NCBI GenBank assembly: GCA_010279815.1
Contig: QEOQ01000688.1
Coordinates: 1,197,789 to 1,261,788, forward strand
Reading direction: 5' to 3'
DNA: 64,000 nucleotides
DNA from: Brachionus plicatilis
Taxonomy: Eukaryota > Rotifera > Eurotatoria > Ploima > Brachionidae
In this document: positions 42,764-54,600 of the stretch, one piece after another
Layout of the letters: every line of letters starts with the position of its first letter
Numbering within the stretch: position 1 is the first letter of the stretch
Notes under the pieces: generated by a model
Seen by the model: the letters and a program-made list of their open reading frames with translations, nothing else
Databases searched by the model: none
Told to the model about the DNA's origin: nothing
Made by a program: the position numbers and the translations under genes

Positions 42764-44137
42764 GCCAAACAATTCTTCTACTGGGCAATCATTAGCAGTG
42801 TTGTCGTTTTATCTCTATTTTATGTGTCGCATTCATCCAATAGCTTAGGTAATTAAATAAATAGTTTTGATTTTTTTTAAATTAAAATTTGTATTTAAGC
42901 TTTAGCGTCGTTCACATATTTAATAATTTTTGATTTTTTTTGGTAATTTTTATTAAATAAAAATTTTTTTTAATAATTAATTCAATTAAGCTTGCTAAAT
43001 GGTATCTTGAATTCTTGGGCCAAAGCTCAGTTGGCAAAATCATCATTTACATTTGGGTAATTGAACTAATTTTAAATTAAATTAGTCATTTCTTTCTTAA
43101 TTTAAAGATTTAAACGGTTTGAAGTGCTTTCGCTATTTTCAAGCGCTATTTTGACCATTTTAGCATCATTTTTTGTAATCAAAGAAGGGTTATTTAAAAT
43201 TTTGCCTTTAATTAAATTTAAATTTAAAAAATTTCTTTTAGTTTTGAATATCTTTTTGACGAAATACAAGTTCACACGTAAATTATTTTAGTTTAAAATA
43301 AATATGTATTTAAAAAAAAATTAAGTTCAAGATTAATACCGGCTTCCATTTTTGCATTTTTATTTCATACTTTTTTAATTCTTGGTGTCAAAAATGATTC
43401 CTTAGATTATGTTATTAACTCTTCGTCTTCAAGCTGGTTGCAAGAACATTTTTTCGATATAAGTGAAACGTTTGTATTTATTTATTTTTAATAATATTAA
43501 TTAAAAAAGCTATAATTTTTAAAGGACATGTCGAATTATTCCATTTTTCAGTAAACTTTTGTTGCCACGTATGAATCCGATATTATTATTAGGATTTATA
43601 AATTTTGTAACTATTGCTGGATCCTTTTTATTAATACAATTGGGCTCTAGCCATATGATAGATGTTTATGCAGCACTTTTAATTGCAACCACAACCATTG
43701 GAACTATGACACCCTTTGCAATTTTTACCGGAAAAATTCTACTTCAAACTACTCCGAGTCATTTAATAACACAATTGGATAAAATATTGAGAGAAGCTAG
43801 TACTTTAGATGGAGTATTGGAATTTCGAGATGAACATTTTTGGACTATATCATTTGGTGTTCTAGCTGGAAGTCTCCATGTTAGAATAAGACGTGATGCT
43901 GATGAACAACTGGTTTTGGCTCATGTTTGGCATAAACTAGCAGGTGTTATTCACCATTTAACAATACATGTATTCAAAGATGATTGGATTCGAAGGACAA
44001 CTCATCAGCTTGTTTATAGTCAATCTAATCTAAATTCATTTTCAGCATCAACCGGTAATTTTAAAGCCAATTCAAATGCAATCCAAAATTCCAAACATCC
44101 CAATACCGATAGTGATTTTGTAATAATTAACCCATAG
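42764..44137 (+). CDS. SLC30A6: Zinc transporter family protein ZnT6 (5' end unresolved)
   Basis: Exons 42764-42848, 42900-42942, 42991-43056, 43108-43188, 43242-43277, 43326-43469 and 43525-44137 join in phase to 355 residues. A first exon with the start codon was not found. ZnT6 is the non-transporting partner of ZnT5 in the Golgi, together loading zinc onto secreted enzymes such as alkaline phosphatases. Matches include NSLALASFTYLIIFDFF (TM2), FGFKRFEVLSLF, SSSWLQEHFFDISE, KLLLPRMNP, TTIGTMTPFAIFTGKILLQT and the cytoplasmic stretch DGVLEFRDEHFWTISFGVL, then HVRIRRDADEQLVLAHV and FKDDWIRR. As in vertebrate ZnT6, the canonical metal-binding HxxxD of TM2 is replaced (YLIIFD). Introns are 48-55 bp. 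Confidence 0.93.
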
Positions 44138-44439
44138 TTATAAATATGATTTAAAAAAATTCAATTTTAATATATTAAATTTTTATTTTATTTAAAATAA
44201 GATTTGCTTAACTTGTTAGAAATTTTGAATAAAGATAGTTCTGCAAGTCTTGAACATTTTTCATTACTTAAACTAGACTTCAGACATTACTTAAACATCA
44301 GAAAAAAATAGATATATTAAATTAATTAATATTTATAGTTCAAAAAAGATCTAAGAAAATTCTAAAGATTTTAAGTTTGACTAAAAGTTTGAATTTTATT
44401 TACACTACCGAAATCAAATAAGACATTAATCGAATCGAA

Positions 44440-44810
44440 TTCAAGGATCCAAATAGGAGCATTTTGAATTTTGAAACAAAATACAAAAATATTATATTAA
44501 AATGCCAAAGCTTGGGTTCTGAAGAACCAAAAAATGTTCTGTAAATTTTAGCAACTGATACATCCTTTGTACCAATAATATGCTGATTCTGCAAAACTCT
44601 ACAATAAATATGCTAAATTCAGAAAATTGTGAATTTGGGATATTATATTATTTTAAAAATCCAACTTAACTTTAAGTGATGATACAGAGAATGTATCAGT
44701 TGCTACAATTTACAAAACATGTCTTAGTCGGTCAAGATTTAAGTTCTGGCGTTTTTTACATTCTGTTTTTGTTTTTTTGTACCAAAATTCACAAAGTCCC
44801 AAATAGGCCT
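44440..44810. repeat. Foldback repeat, family A (copy 2)
   Basis: Inverted arms (about 44445-44625 and 44670-44800) carry the family blocks ATGCCAAAGCTTGGGTTCTG, ATGTTCTGTAAATTTTAGC, CATCCTTTGTACCA and the GTACCAAAATTCACAAAG end. The order matches copy 1 at 5.34-5.85 kb. No ORF. Confidence 0.8.
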
Positions 44811-45570
44811 ATTTAAAATGCGCAGTTGAATAAAGATTTTAATAGTAGAACCAATGGGCATTTTTCTGAATCTTATTAGAATATCCTCAAAATAGAAATT
44901 GATTGTGTGCATAAGACCATGAGTGAGCAAAAAATGCATAAAATAGGCTTCTGCGGGTATATTATAAGATTTGGTATTTAATTAAATATAAGTAGTAGAT
45001 TTTTTAAGAAAAACTAAAGATTCCCTGTTCTCTGAGCGATGATATCTTGAGAATCAGTGAATTGGGGGCTCTGTTAAAGTTTTAATAAAATTTTAATCTT
45101 TTTAAAATTTGACAAGTTTTTATAACCGGGGTCGACGGCCCATTAAAATTAGAGTTGTTTAAAACTCACAAGTCTTAAGTCAAGTAGAGTCCAGACTTGG
45201 AATTAAACTTTAACTAGGCTGCCACAATAGCTACCTGTATGGCCAAAAAATTCATATGTCGGTGATCATGACCGATTGCTAGACTTGGACTTGACATTTT
45301 AGACAAATTTTTTCCAAATATGTCTTTTAAGTTTTTTAATATTACATTTCGTAGTTTTATGTTAAAGAAAGATAGAAAATCAAAGCTTTAAGATGTTTAT
45401 GTGAGTACTAAAGCACAGGAATATTACTTGTTAAATCTTCTCATTTTCATTTACATCGCCTATTTCAATCTATGTCTTCAAAAAATTAAATTAATTCAAA
45501 TAATAAGTTAATTTAATTTTGCTATCAAAACTTCCATACAAAATTAAATATTTTTATTTTTTTTAAATTT
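44811..45570. other. Spacer with an AAGTC-rich repeat fragment
   Basis: Around 45145-45300 the words ACAAGTCTTAAGTCAAGT and GACTTGGACTTGACATTTTA form a loose inverted pair like the foldback at 29.85 kb. The rest is AT-rich with no gene. An acceptor-like TTTTTTTTAAATTTAG ends at 45572, about 50 bp before the ZFYVE26 start. Confidence 0.45.
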
Positions 45571-45621
45571 AGTCATAAGACTAAGATATTAATATTTTTT
45601 TAAATTAAATATAAATCAATA

Positions 45622-48600
45622 ATGGACATATTGACATTAGACCATAATTTTGGCAAGGAAATAGAAACTTCAGCAAATCAGTTATTCAATTTTTTTTGTA
45701 ACAATGTTAACCTTGGTCAGTGGCAAATTGCAAAAACATGTCTAAAACAATTGATTCAGGATAAAAAGCTTTTATTTGTCAACTTCGATTCAGTATTTAG
45801 CTCAATCATCAAGCACCCGGAAGTTTATTGGTAATTATTTTTAAATTTTTATTTTAAGAACACATTACTAAATTTTACTTTTACAAGCGGTGCATCACTC
45901 AGCATTAAATCACCATTTTATTTTTCACGTCTTTTATGCCAAACTATTTTGGAAATCTATCCAGACTTTTTGATTGAAAACAATTTACAAGATCTAATCG
46001 AATTGAGAATTATTTTTTATTCTCATTTCGATAAAATTGCCAATAGTAATTGTCAAATGAAAAGTTCTATGATACATCAATTTAAAATTATCAAAGATGA
46101 ACTAGAGGAAATAGTAAACGACGCAAAAAATTTCGATTCTGAAATTCAATTGAAATCACCAACATTAGAGTTTATTAAGAACATTATGTTTAATGATGTC
46201 CTTAAAGCCAAAAATCTATTGAACTTAATTCTCTTAAAAAATCCAAATATTGAATATTGTCTAATAGAATTTCACCTTAAATTGCTTAGTGAAAGTTTAA
46301 ATACTTTTGAATCGAACGTCATTAAAGCAAAAGACAATCTAAATGAATCCACTTCAGACATATTTTCATTGATAAATTTACTATTAGTTTACCAAAAGTT
46401 AAATTCACTAGCATTCAACAGTAATAGAAAGTTTGAATTAATAGCTATGACGCAACGTTTTTTCAGAAATACATGCTTCAAGCTAAGAGAAATATTTAGT
46501 GAAAATTTACAGCATTTGGAACTCAATATTACAAAAGTACAACTAGCACTGCTAGATAGGGACAAAAGTTCACCACTCTTGGAATTGTTCACCAAAATCA
46601 ATTATGAAATTGATCGTCAAGCAATTATTTCAAAAAGTTTTAATGATGAAAATCTTGTTGTCCTTTCCATAATTAAACATTCATTGAGCAACAAAAAAAC
46701 TGACAGCTTTTTATGGAAAAAGCTATTTTTGTTTACGTTAGTTGAGAAGCGATGTTTGGTAAAATCATTAGTCGAGGAATGTCTGAAACTTATTTCAAAA
46801 AATCAACTAGATTTTCTAACCTCAATTTTTTCAATAAGAGAATTTAGTTTCTTAAAGCCAATTATTTTATTGATCGGAATATCTAGAGTTAAGGATATAA
46901 ATTCAGCAAAAAAATTAGTCAATATACTGAGTTCAAACAACAGTAAAGAAACGCTGGTGGACCAAATTGGAAATTTCTTGAAAACTCATTTGGATTTTGT
47001 CAATTGGTTTTTTCAACAAAACAGGTATTTTTTTTTTAAAGAAAACCCATTCTCCCTTGTTTTTAAAAGCGGCATCAAATTTCGAAAATTAAATCTTGAC
47101 TTGAATTATAGTATTTTTAGTATGTAAGGCTTGATTGATATATTAATTTTTGAAATTTAATATTGCATTAAGTAATATTATTTGAAAAAGAATCGGGTTC
47201 AAATCTAAAAAAACAAATCATGTTTCGAAAATTTTAATTTTTCTAAATGGCCTTTACTTTTTTATCTCTAATTTTACTTCAACTGTAAAAATTTAATTAT
47301 TTCTACAAAAAACAAATTCTTGAGTAAATAACGATTTTATTTGGATAAAAATAATTTTTATATATTAAAGACTTTTCATTATAAAAGAACTTAAAGTAAA
47401 AAAACTTGATTTTTTAGTTCGAAAAAAAAATATCTTAAATTGACTTCTTAAATCCAAAAAACTCGGCTTTATTTACTTTCTTTTTAGTCTTTAACTTTAT
47501 CTGGTATTTGCTAGAAAGTCTAAAGTGTCCCTTCTTTCAATAAAACTACTATCGGATTCACTTTTCAAATTAAGCATTTTAAAAATTTGGTAAAAAAATT
47601 AAATTTTGGAAAATACATTGGTGTTGCGGTGCTTTAAAACCGTATACTTATTTTAGAAATGTACTATACTTCTTTTTTAAATTAAAACAATATTAGTTGT
47701 GTTTTAATTTTTTTAAGTTAATTTGAATTTAAGCTGAAAAATTTAAGGCATTTCTCCGCATTTTTTTTTGTTATTTTCTGTCTTTGTTTGTAATAAAAAA
47801 AAAAAACGTAATTTAACCAATTTTTAAAATTTTTCAAAATTTTGTAAACAATGCTAAATCTCTTTATAGTAACACCACTGTAATTCTCATGTCAGAAAAG
47901 GTCATATATATGAAAAGCGTTTTTTAAATCAAAAAAGTTGTTTATTTATAAAAAATGTATTTATGCATGTAACATTTATATAAAGTAGATTTATTTTAGT
48001 AATAAAAAAAGTGATTTTAGTTACAAAAAAAAATTCTAGCCTTTTAAATTGTCTTTGAACTTAAAATGAAATTAAAAAAAGAATTTATATTTTTAATTTA
48101 ACCAGGAATTTTAAATATTATTTATTCAAAAAAAATCTCTTTTAGTAGTAGTAGTAGTAGTAGTAGATAACTGCGTGGATCTTATCCACAAAGCTGAGAA
48201 CACTTGAGCGTTTTATTTTCAGCTATAGCAGTCCTATACATTTTCTTAAAATTATACAATAATTGAATTGATAAATTAATAATTACACTTAAAAGTAAAT
48301 GCCAAATAATAAATGATTTTCTTTTTAATTTTTAATTTATTTGGCCATAAATCATTATTAACAAAAATTTACTTTAAAAAAAGACTGGCATTAAAAAATA
48401 GAGGCGATCATTATGTTCAAAAAATGCCAAACCGACCAAAACATTCTCTGCAAATTGTAGCAACTAAAACTTCCTCTTTACCACCAATTAACTGATTCTG
48501 CAAAACTCTGCAATAAATCTGCATAATTCAGGAAATGGTTAAACTTAGTTCAAATAAATGATAACAAGGATGCTTTTTTTCCTACAATTTACAGAGCATT

Positions 48601-51600
48601 TATTTGGTCCGTTAATTTTTATTTTGTACCAAAATTCACAATGTAGATTAAATTGAATTTGTAAAAAATCTAATAATTGTAAAAAATTTTTTATGGTCCA
48701 TTAAAATCAAAAATTATTTTTCAAAGATGAAACAAAATAAAAAAAAATCACAAAAAAATTTAAAATTCTTTATTCATTTAAATCAACATTTAAATCTAAA
48801 AAATTAATACATTGAGCAAACTGTATTTTTTGGTTTTTGATGCCGCATTTAGAAACAAAGGAATAAAATGATTTGAAATTAAAGTCAAGCATCAACAAAC
48901 TCTTTAAAAAGAAACCAAACTAATGAAACATGCTTCAAGCAACTGATGAAAATTTTGCATAAGCGTCTTCCACTAAATATCATCAACGATTACCTAAATC
49001 TGAATAAAATTGATCATTCTGAAATTACTAAAATAATTTGCAATACTTTAATTGAAAGGGGTAAACCTGATTTAAATTTACATAATTTTTAGTAATTGTT
49101 TTAAAATTTAGACGATTTAATTGAAACAAAATGTGTTCGATTTATTGATGAAGTTAATGAAAAAATTTGTCCAATTCAACAAAAAAGTTTGAATGTTTTC
49201 AATGGATTTTACTGTATTAATCAAATTTTGAGATGCATTCTATTTTGTTGTGAGAATTTAAACGAAAAACTCTACCAAAATTTAGAATCAAAAGTTAAAA
49301 CCAAATCAAACAAAGCTAAAATGTTCAAGACCTCTGAGGCACGAATGGATGAAAACGAAAACATTGAGCTACAATTAGAATCAATAAAGCGTGTCTATCA
49401 TCAAAATGTTATTCAAATTTTGCAGAATGTCAAATTAACTATCTCCAAAATTGACTCATTCGATTATCGTTTGGAAATATTGGAGAATATTTACGCTCTT
49501 ATTTTTGTAACCAGCAACGATCTGTTCAAAGCATCCCAAGATGAAAGTGACCAGCTAACAGATGACCCAGAAAATGTGTACAACCCCATGATTTTGATAG
49601 AGAACGCTAAGCGAAATAGCATTGATGATTTTGAAATAGTAGAAATTGTTGACAAAGAAACGGACTTGTCAATTTACGAAAATTCAGCAGCCGGTCTAAA
49701 TCAATTGATGCCAAGTGATGCTTTAATTTCAAAAAATTCCTCGGACCTTAATTTTGATGTTAAATCGAGACGTTCTCGAAGATCGCGACACGAAACCAAC
49801 AGGGAAATTGAAGATTGCGCTCATTACACTTACACTAAAAACGCAGGAGGCGGTGACCATTTTTTAGCTAATGATTTTCTATGCAGGGACATACTGCTTG
49901 TTCTAAAAGAGTGCCTAAATTCCTATTCTTCTCTTGACTGTAAAATTGACAATTTCCAAAGTATTTTTTCGCGTTCGAAAAAATTGCTCCAACTAGTAAA
50001 TGAGACTTTGTGGCGTTTTCAATTGATTAAACCAAGCAATGTGAGCATCGATTTCGGACAAATAAGCATTTTAAAGTGCCACTCAAAATGCATGGCCAGT
50101 GAGTGCGAACAACATTTAGTTTATCAATTCATGAAGAAGAGACAACGCCGAGATTCCAACATATCAAGTATAACAAACTATGAATCAATTAAAAACGAAA
50201 ATTTGACATTGTCACTGAATCGTTCGTTTAAAAACTCTGATCTCAAGACTAGCCATCTGCATAGAGACAAAAGACGATCGCTGGAATCGCATCGAAGCTT
50301 GAGCTTGATCTATCCTCAGAGCAATAACAAGAAAAGCAACTCGGTTGTAATGAAGTTGTTGTGTGACATAAAAACTTTGTCGGTGATGTGTTTGAAAGAA
50401 TTTAAATCGAACGAAGCCAATCAATTGATCAAAATTTACTCGACGAGACAAGATGTGGCCAATTTATTTGAGTTCGAGCAGATTATTTTTAACAACATTG
50501 TCAAAGAGTCAGTAGAAGAGATTGTGCAGCTCGATTGTCTCAAGTCCAGTGAAACAATTCACGAGCAAAGTTTACTCAGCTTAAACATAAGCAAGATAAT
50601 TGACAATTTAACTCAGACTGAAAAGGGCAAACCTTTGATTCAGTCCATATTGATATGTGATTTAGTGGCGATATTAAAAATTGACATGCATATTGTTAAA
50701 AGTCTGATAGAATTCGCTTCGGTCAATCTCGATCAAAAAGTGTCACAAGCAAATCCAGACCTGGAATATTTGGACAAGCAAATTGGAAATAAAATTAATG
50801 TTTACATCGATTCGATCAACGCTTTAGACATGACGCTTAAAAAAGAAAATGCGCTCAGAAAGCATTTTTTTCTCGACTACATTATCGCTCATGATGGAGT
50901 GTCCATTTTGGCCAAAAATTCTGACCAAACTGTCCAATGCATATTTGAAAAAATAAACAATTATTTAGAATTGACAAGTCAGATAGATTTATGTTTAGAA
51001 GAATTGTGCGCAAGCGAAGAAGCAAATTTAGATGTTGTCTATGAAAAAATTTTGAATCAACTAAAGAGCAAAACAGAACAAGGTTTTGACGTATTGAATT
51101 GTTTCATTCAAAAGTCAAAGAAAACGGAAAGCTCAAAAACAAATGGTCCTGATGGTGCGGACACGTTCACTGACAATAGTGAGCATGTTCAATTTAAAAA
51201 AGATAAATACTCTAGATCAGAATCGATGTGCAACGATTCGAACAACAATTATTTGATGTCATTTAATGAATACACAAAGACACTGTACCAGTATCTCAAA
51301 GAAAATAGTGTTCAATCAAGCCTGGATTGTAACTTTTCAATTTTAGATTTTTCGCCTGCATCATTGATATGTAAGCTCTTGTTTGATGATCTATTGAGGC
51401 CAGAATCCATCGAACCGCTTACTCAAAATCTTAATTTAAACTTGACAGCTATCATTTTGCACAATTCATGTCCAAGACTTAAGCTGATAAGTTGCGAAAA
51501 CAAATCAACAAACCTTCCACGTATTGACAAACTCAAATTGATGTCCAACGTGTCTGTATACAAAAATGAATTTTTCTATTCCATACTAAACGAAAACAGT

Positions 51601-54600
51601 GTGTTCAGTTGTTCGATTAAGAAGCCGCATGATTTTGTAAAGGATTTGCTTTTTAACGTGTTGAGGTGTTGTCAATTGAGCAAAAATTCAAGTGCAAAAT
51701 CCTTGCTGCAAATATACAGTTCTACTGATTTAAAAAAAAATTTAAAAATGAGCCAACAACTGCAGCATCTAAATTTGGACTATTTAAAAACAAAAAATGA
51801 AAAATTGAGTTTTTTTATAAATCTTCACAATTTGCTTAGTATTCACGCGAATATTTTTTTGCTTTCACTAAAATCTAACAAGACCAAAATTGTCAAACCA
51901 AACACAAATCAAAGTAAGCTGCTTATTCTGAATGACACTTTAGCTCTCAGCGACACCGCTGACATTTATTTGCACAAAAATAAAACTTTTAAAATGTTAT
52001 TCGAGCAAAAAATGTGCTACAAAGTTGGTCAAATGGGTTGTGTTAGTCTCTTTGATCTAAAACATTTTATTTTGTTGAAAAAAAAGAACCAAAATTTATA
52101 TCAATCGAACAATTTTATTTCGTCCGAAAACCAAATTTATTTATCGCCTTTAATTGAGGCCAAAAATTCCAAAAAAAAATCCATCTTCAACCGCATTTCG
52201 CCACTCAAACTGAGCTCCAGTCCTAAGCTGGTTTCAACAGACACGGACAACTCGTCCAATAGCACCAAAGCAGAACAACACAAAAAACCATATCAATATT
52301 CGCTATTTAAACTCGACTTAAAAATGGAGCCTCTGTGGTCCAGATACATTCCCGACACTCTGGATCATAGAATTATGTTTGCTCTAATTAATTGCGTGCA
52401 AAGCGACCCGCCAATTTGCGTTTACGATTCAGACCAAAGGCTAGATGATCAGCTTCAAATGCAAATGAAAAATTTTCTAAATCAAACCGTTTTTGCTGAC
52501 AATGAAAACGAAATTTTGTACGTGCCCAGTTTGCTTCTAGAAAACTTATTTTGTTTTTCGGATCATGCCACTGATGACAAACTTTCGAATTTTATTGTGC
52601 CCAATTTGGAGCACACAAACGATGGCCTCGACAATCTTGTAAAATTTCTGGTCGATCAAGCAAATGCCGAGCTAAAAGAGAATATTAAAAAATTGCTCAA
52701 TTTGGACTCAATTCATTGCTATGGAGAAAACATTGACCAATTTGGACGAAAAGAGCTGCCCTTTCCAATAGTTGAATTGAAGAGTTCGGCAAAATTTTGT
52801 CTTGTTCGAGATGACGATTTGATGACAAACGACACAATTGGATGGTACAAGAACCAGATAGAAAAATTGCAGAATAAGCAAAAAGACATAGGTCTGGAAA
52901 ACATTCAAGGCGAAAGAGAGATTGTGTGCTCGAAAAAATTGCTCAATGTTGAGTGTTTAGAGTACATCAGCAAAAGTTCACCTTTGATTTTGAAAAATTT
53001 GGGCTTTTTGTTTGACATTAGAATACGGGACGATTTTTTCACAGCAATGAGTGAGATAAATGTTAAAAATTTAATCGAATACGAACAAAATATAAACAAC
53101 TGTAAAAATAACTATTTAAATAGATTCATTCAGCTGTACGTGCCACTCGATTACATGAGTCACTTGAACATGGACTTAAAATTGGACATGGTTACACAAT
53201 TTTTGCTCAATAGCAAAACAGAAGAAGTCAAAGTGGAGAACATAATAGACTTGGCTAACTATTACAGCATCAAGCACGAATGGAAGAAAGTGATCGATTT
53301 GCTTGAGGATTGTACTCAAGACAACGAGGAATTCTACGACTTTCGTGATTTGACTCAAGTTAACAATTTGGAAATTTCTGTCCAATTTATAACTGAAATA
53401 AATTCGTTGACAATAAACTCAAAGTTCATCCAAAAGGACATTTACAATTTATTTGACCATGCGTGCTTATCATTTGCCAACCAAGAAGCAAAACACTTCG
53501 ACAAGTCATACTATTACTTGTTCAAAATAAACAACTTTATCCGTCAGATAAGAGCTGTGTTTGGACTAATTGACCAATGGTCCATTGACGGCTGTCTTGA
53601 ACTAGTCGATTTTTGTATCAAAAAGTGTCAATTTTTTCAACTAGCTGACTTGGACTCCAACGAGGCTCAATATTTGAGCAGTTTGATCGAAATTTTAGAC
53701 GACAAAAAAAAAGAATTCACTGCCTACAACGACTTGATTTTGTGTGCACAAAATGTTCTGGAAAAATACTACGAACACCAGCAGGTGCAGGACGCAGCAG
53801 GCTTCTATGATTCAAATAATCCAGTTAGCTTTTCTTCCACTAACGAACTGGATGCCAACTACAATCTGCTAAATTTGAACAAAATCAAAAAAGTTTGCCA
53901 GCGATGTCTGACTTGGCAGTATGCAAAAGCTCAGCTGCAAAGATCTGGCGATCAAGACGACGATGACGAAACGAGGCAATTGATCATGGACCTATTTTTG
54001 CTCAATGACAAATTTGTCAGCGCCAAGTATCTAATTGAAAAATTTTGTTTAGATCAAAAATTACAATTCAAAATTGAATTTGGTCACTTGAAATTTCGGC
54101 TGTTGAATTTGAATGCGGTGAGTAGCATCATCGAAATCGACTTGCAGTCCATTCTCAAAGATTGCATTTCATTTTCGAAAAACAACAGGCCACAATATGA
54201 TTTGTATCTGTTTGACATTTGCTTCAAGTTGATCAATGAACTAAAAGACTTCAATGACTTGAACAATCAAGTTCTTATTTCGTTGAGTGAATTTTTGATT
54301 AAAAACTATATGCATTTGCTCAACCATCATCAACTAAAAGAACTTAAAGTAATTCAGCTTACAGCAAAAATGTTCCAGATATTGGTACAAGACGAAAGTG
54401 TCTATTTCGACTCGTACAAGCGTCATCATTCGCAGCCAATTTTAATAATTGAACAACTTTTGATGAATGCAAAATTGGATGTTTGTGCAAAAACAATAAA
54501 ATTGAGTCGAGATTATTTGAACGACTCCAAACTAAACAATGATATAAACATATTGTTGGTCGAGTATGCTCATAAAGCATTAGAATTTCAAATTTACAGA

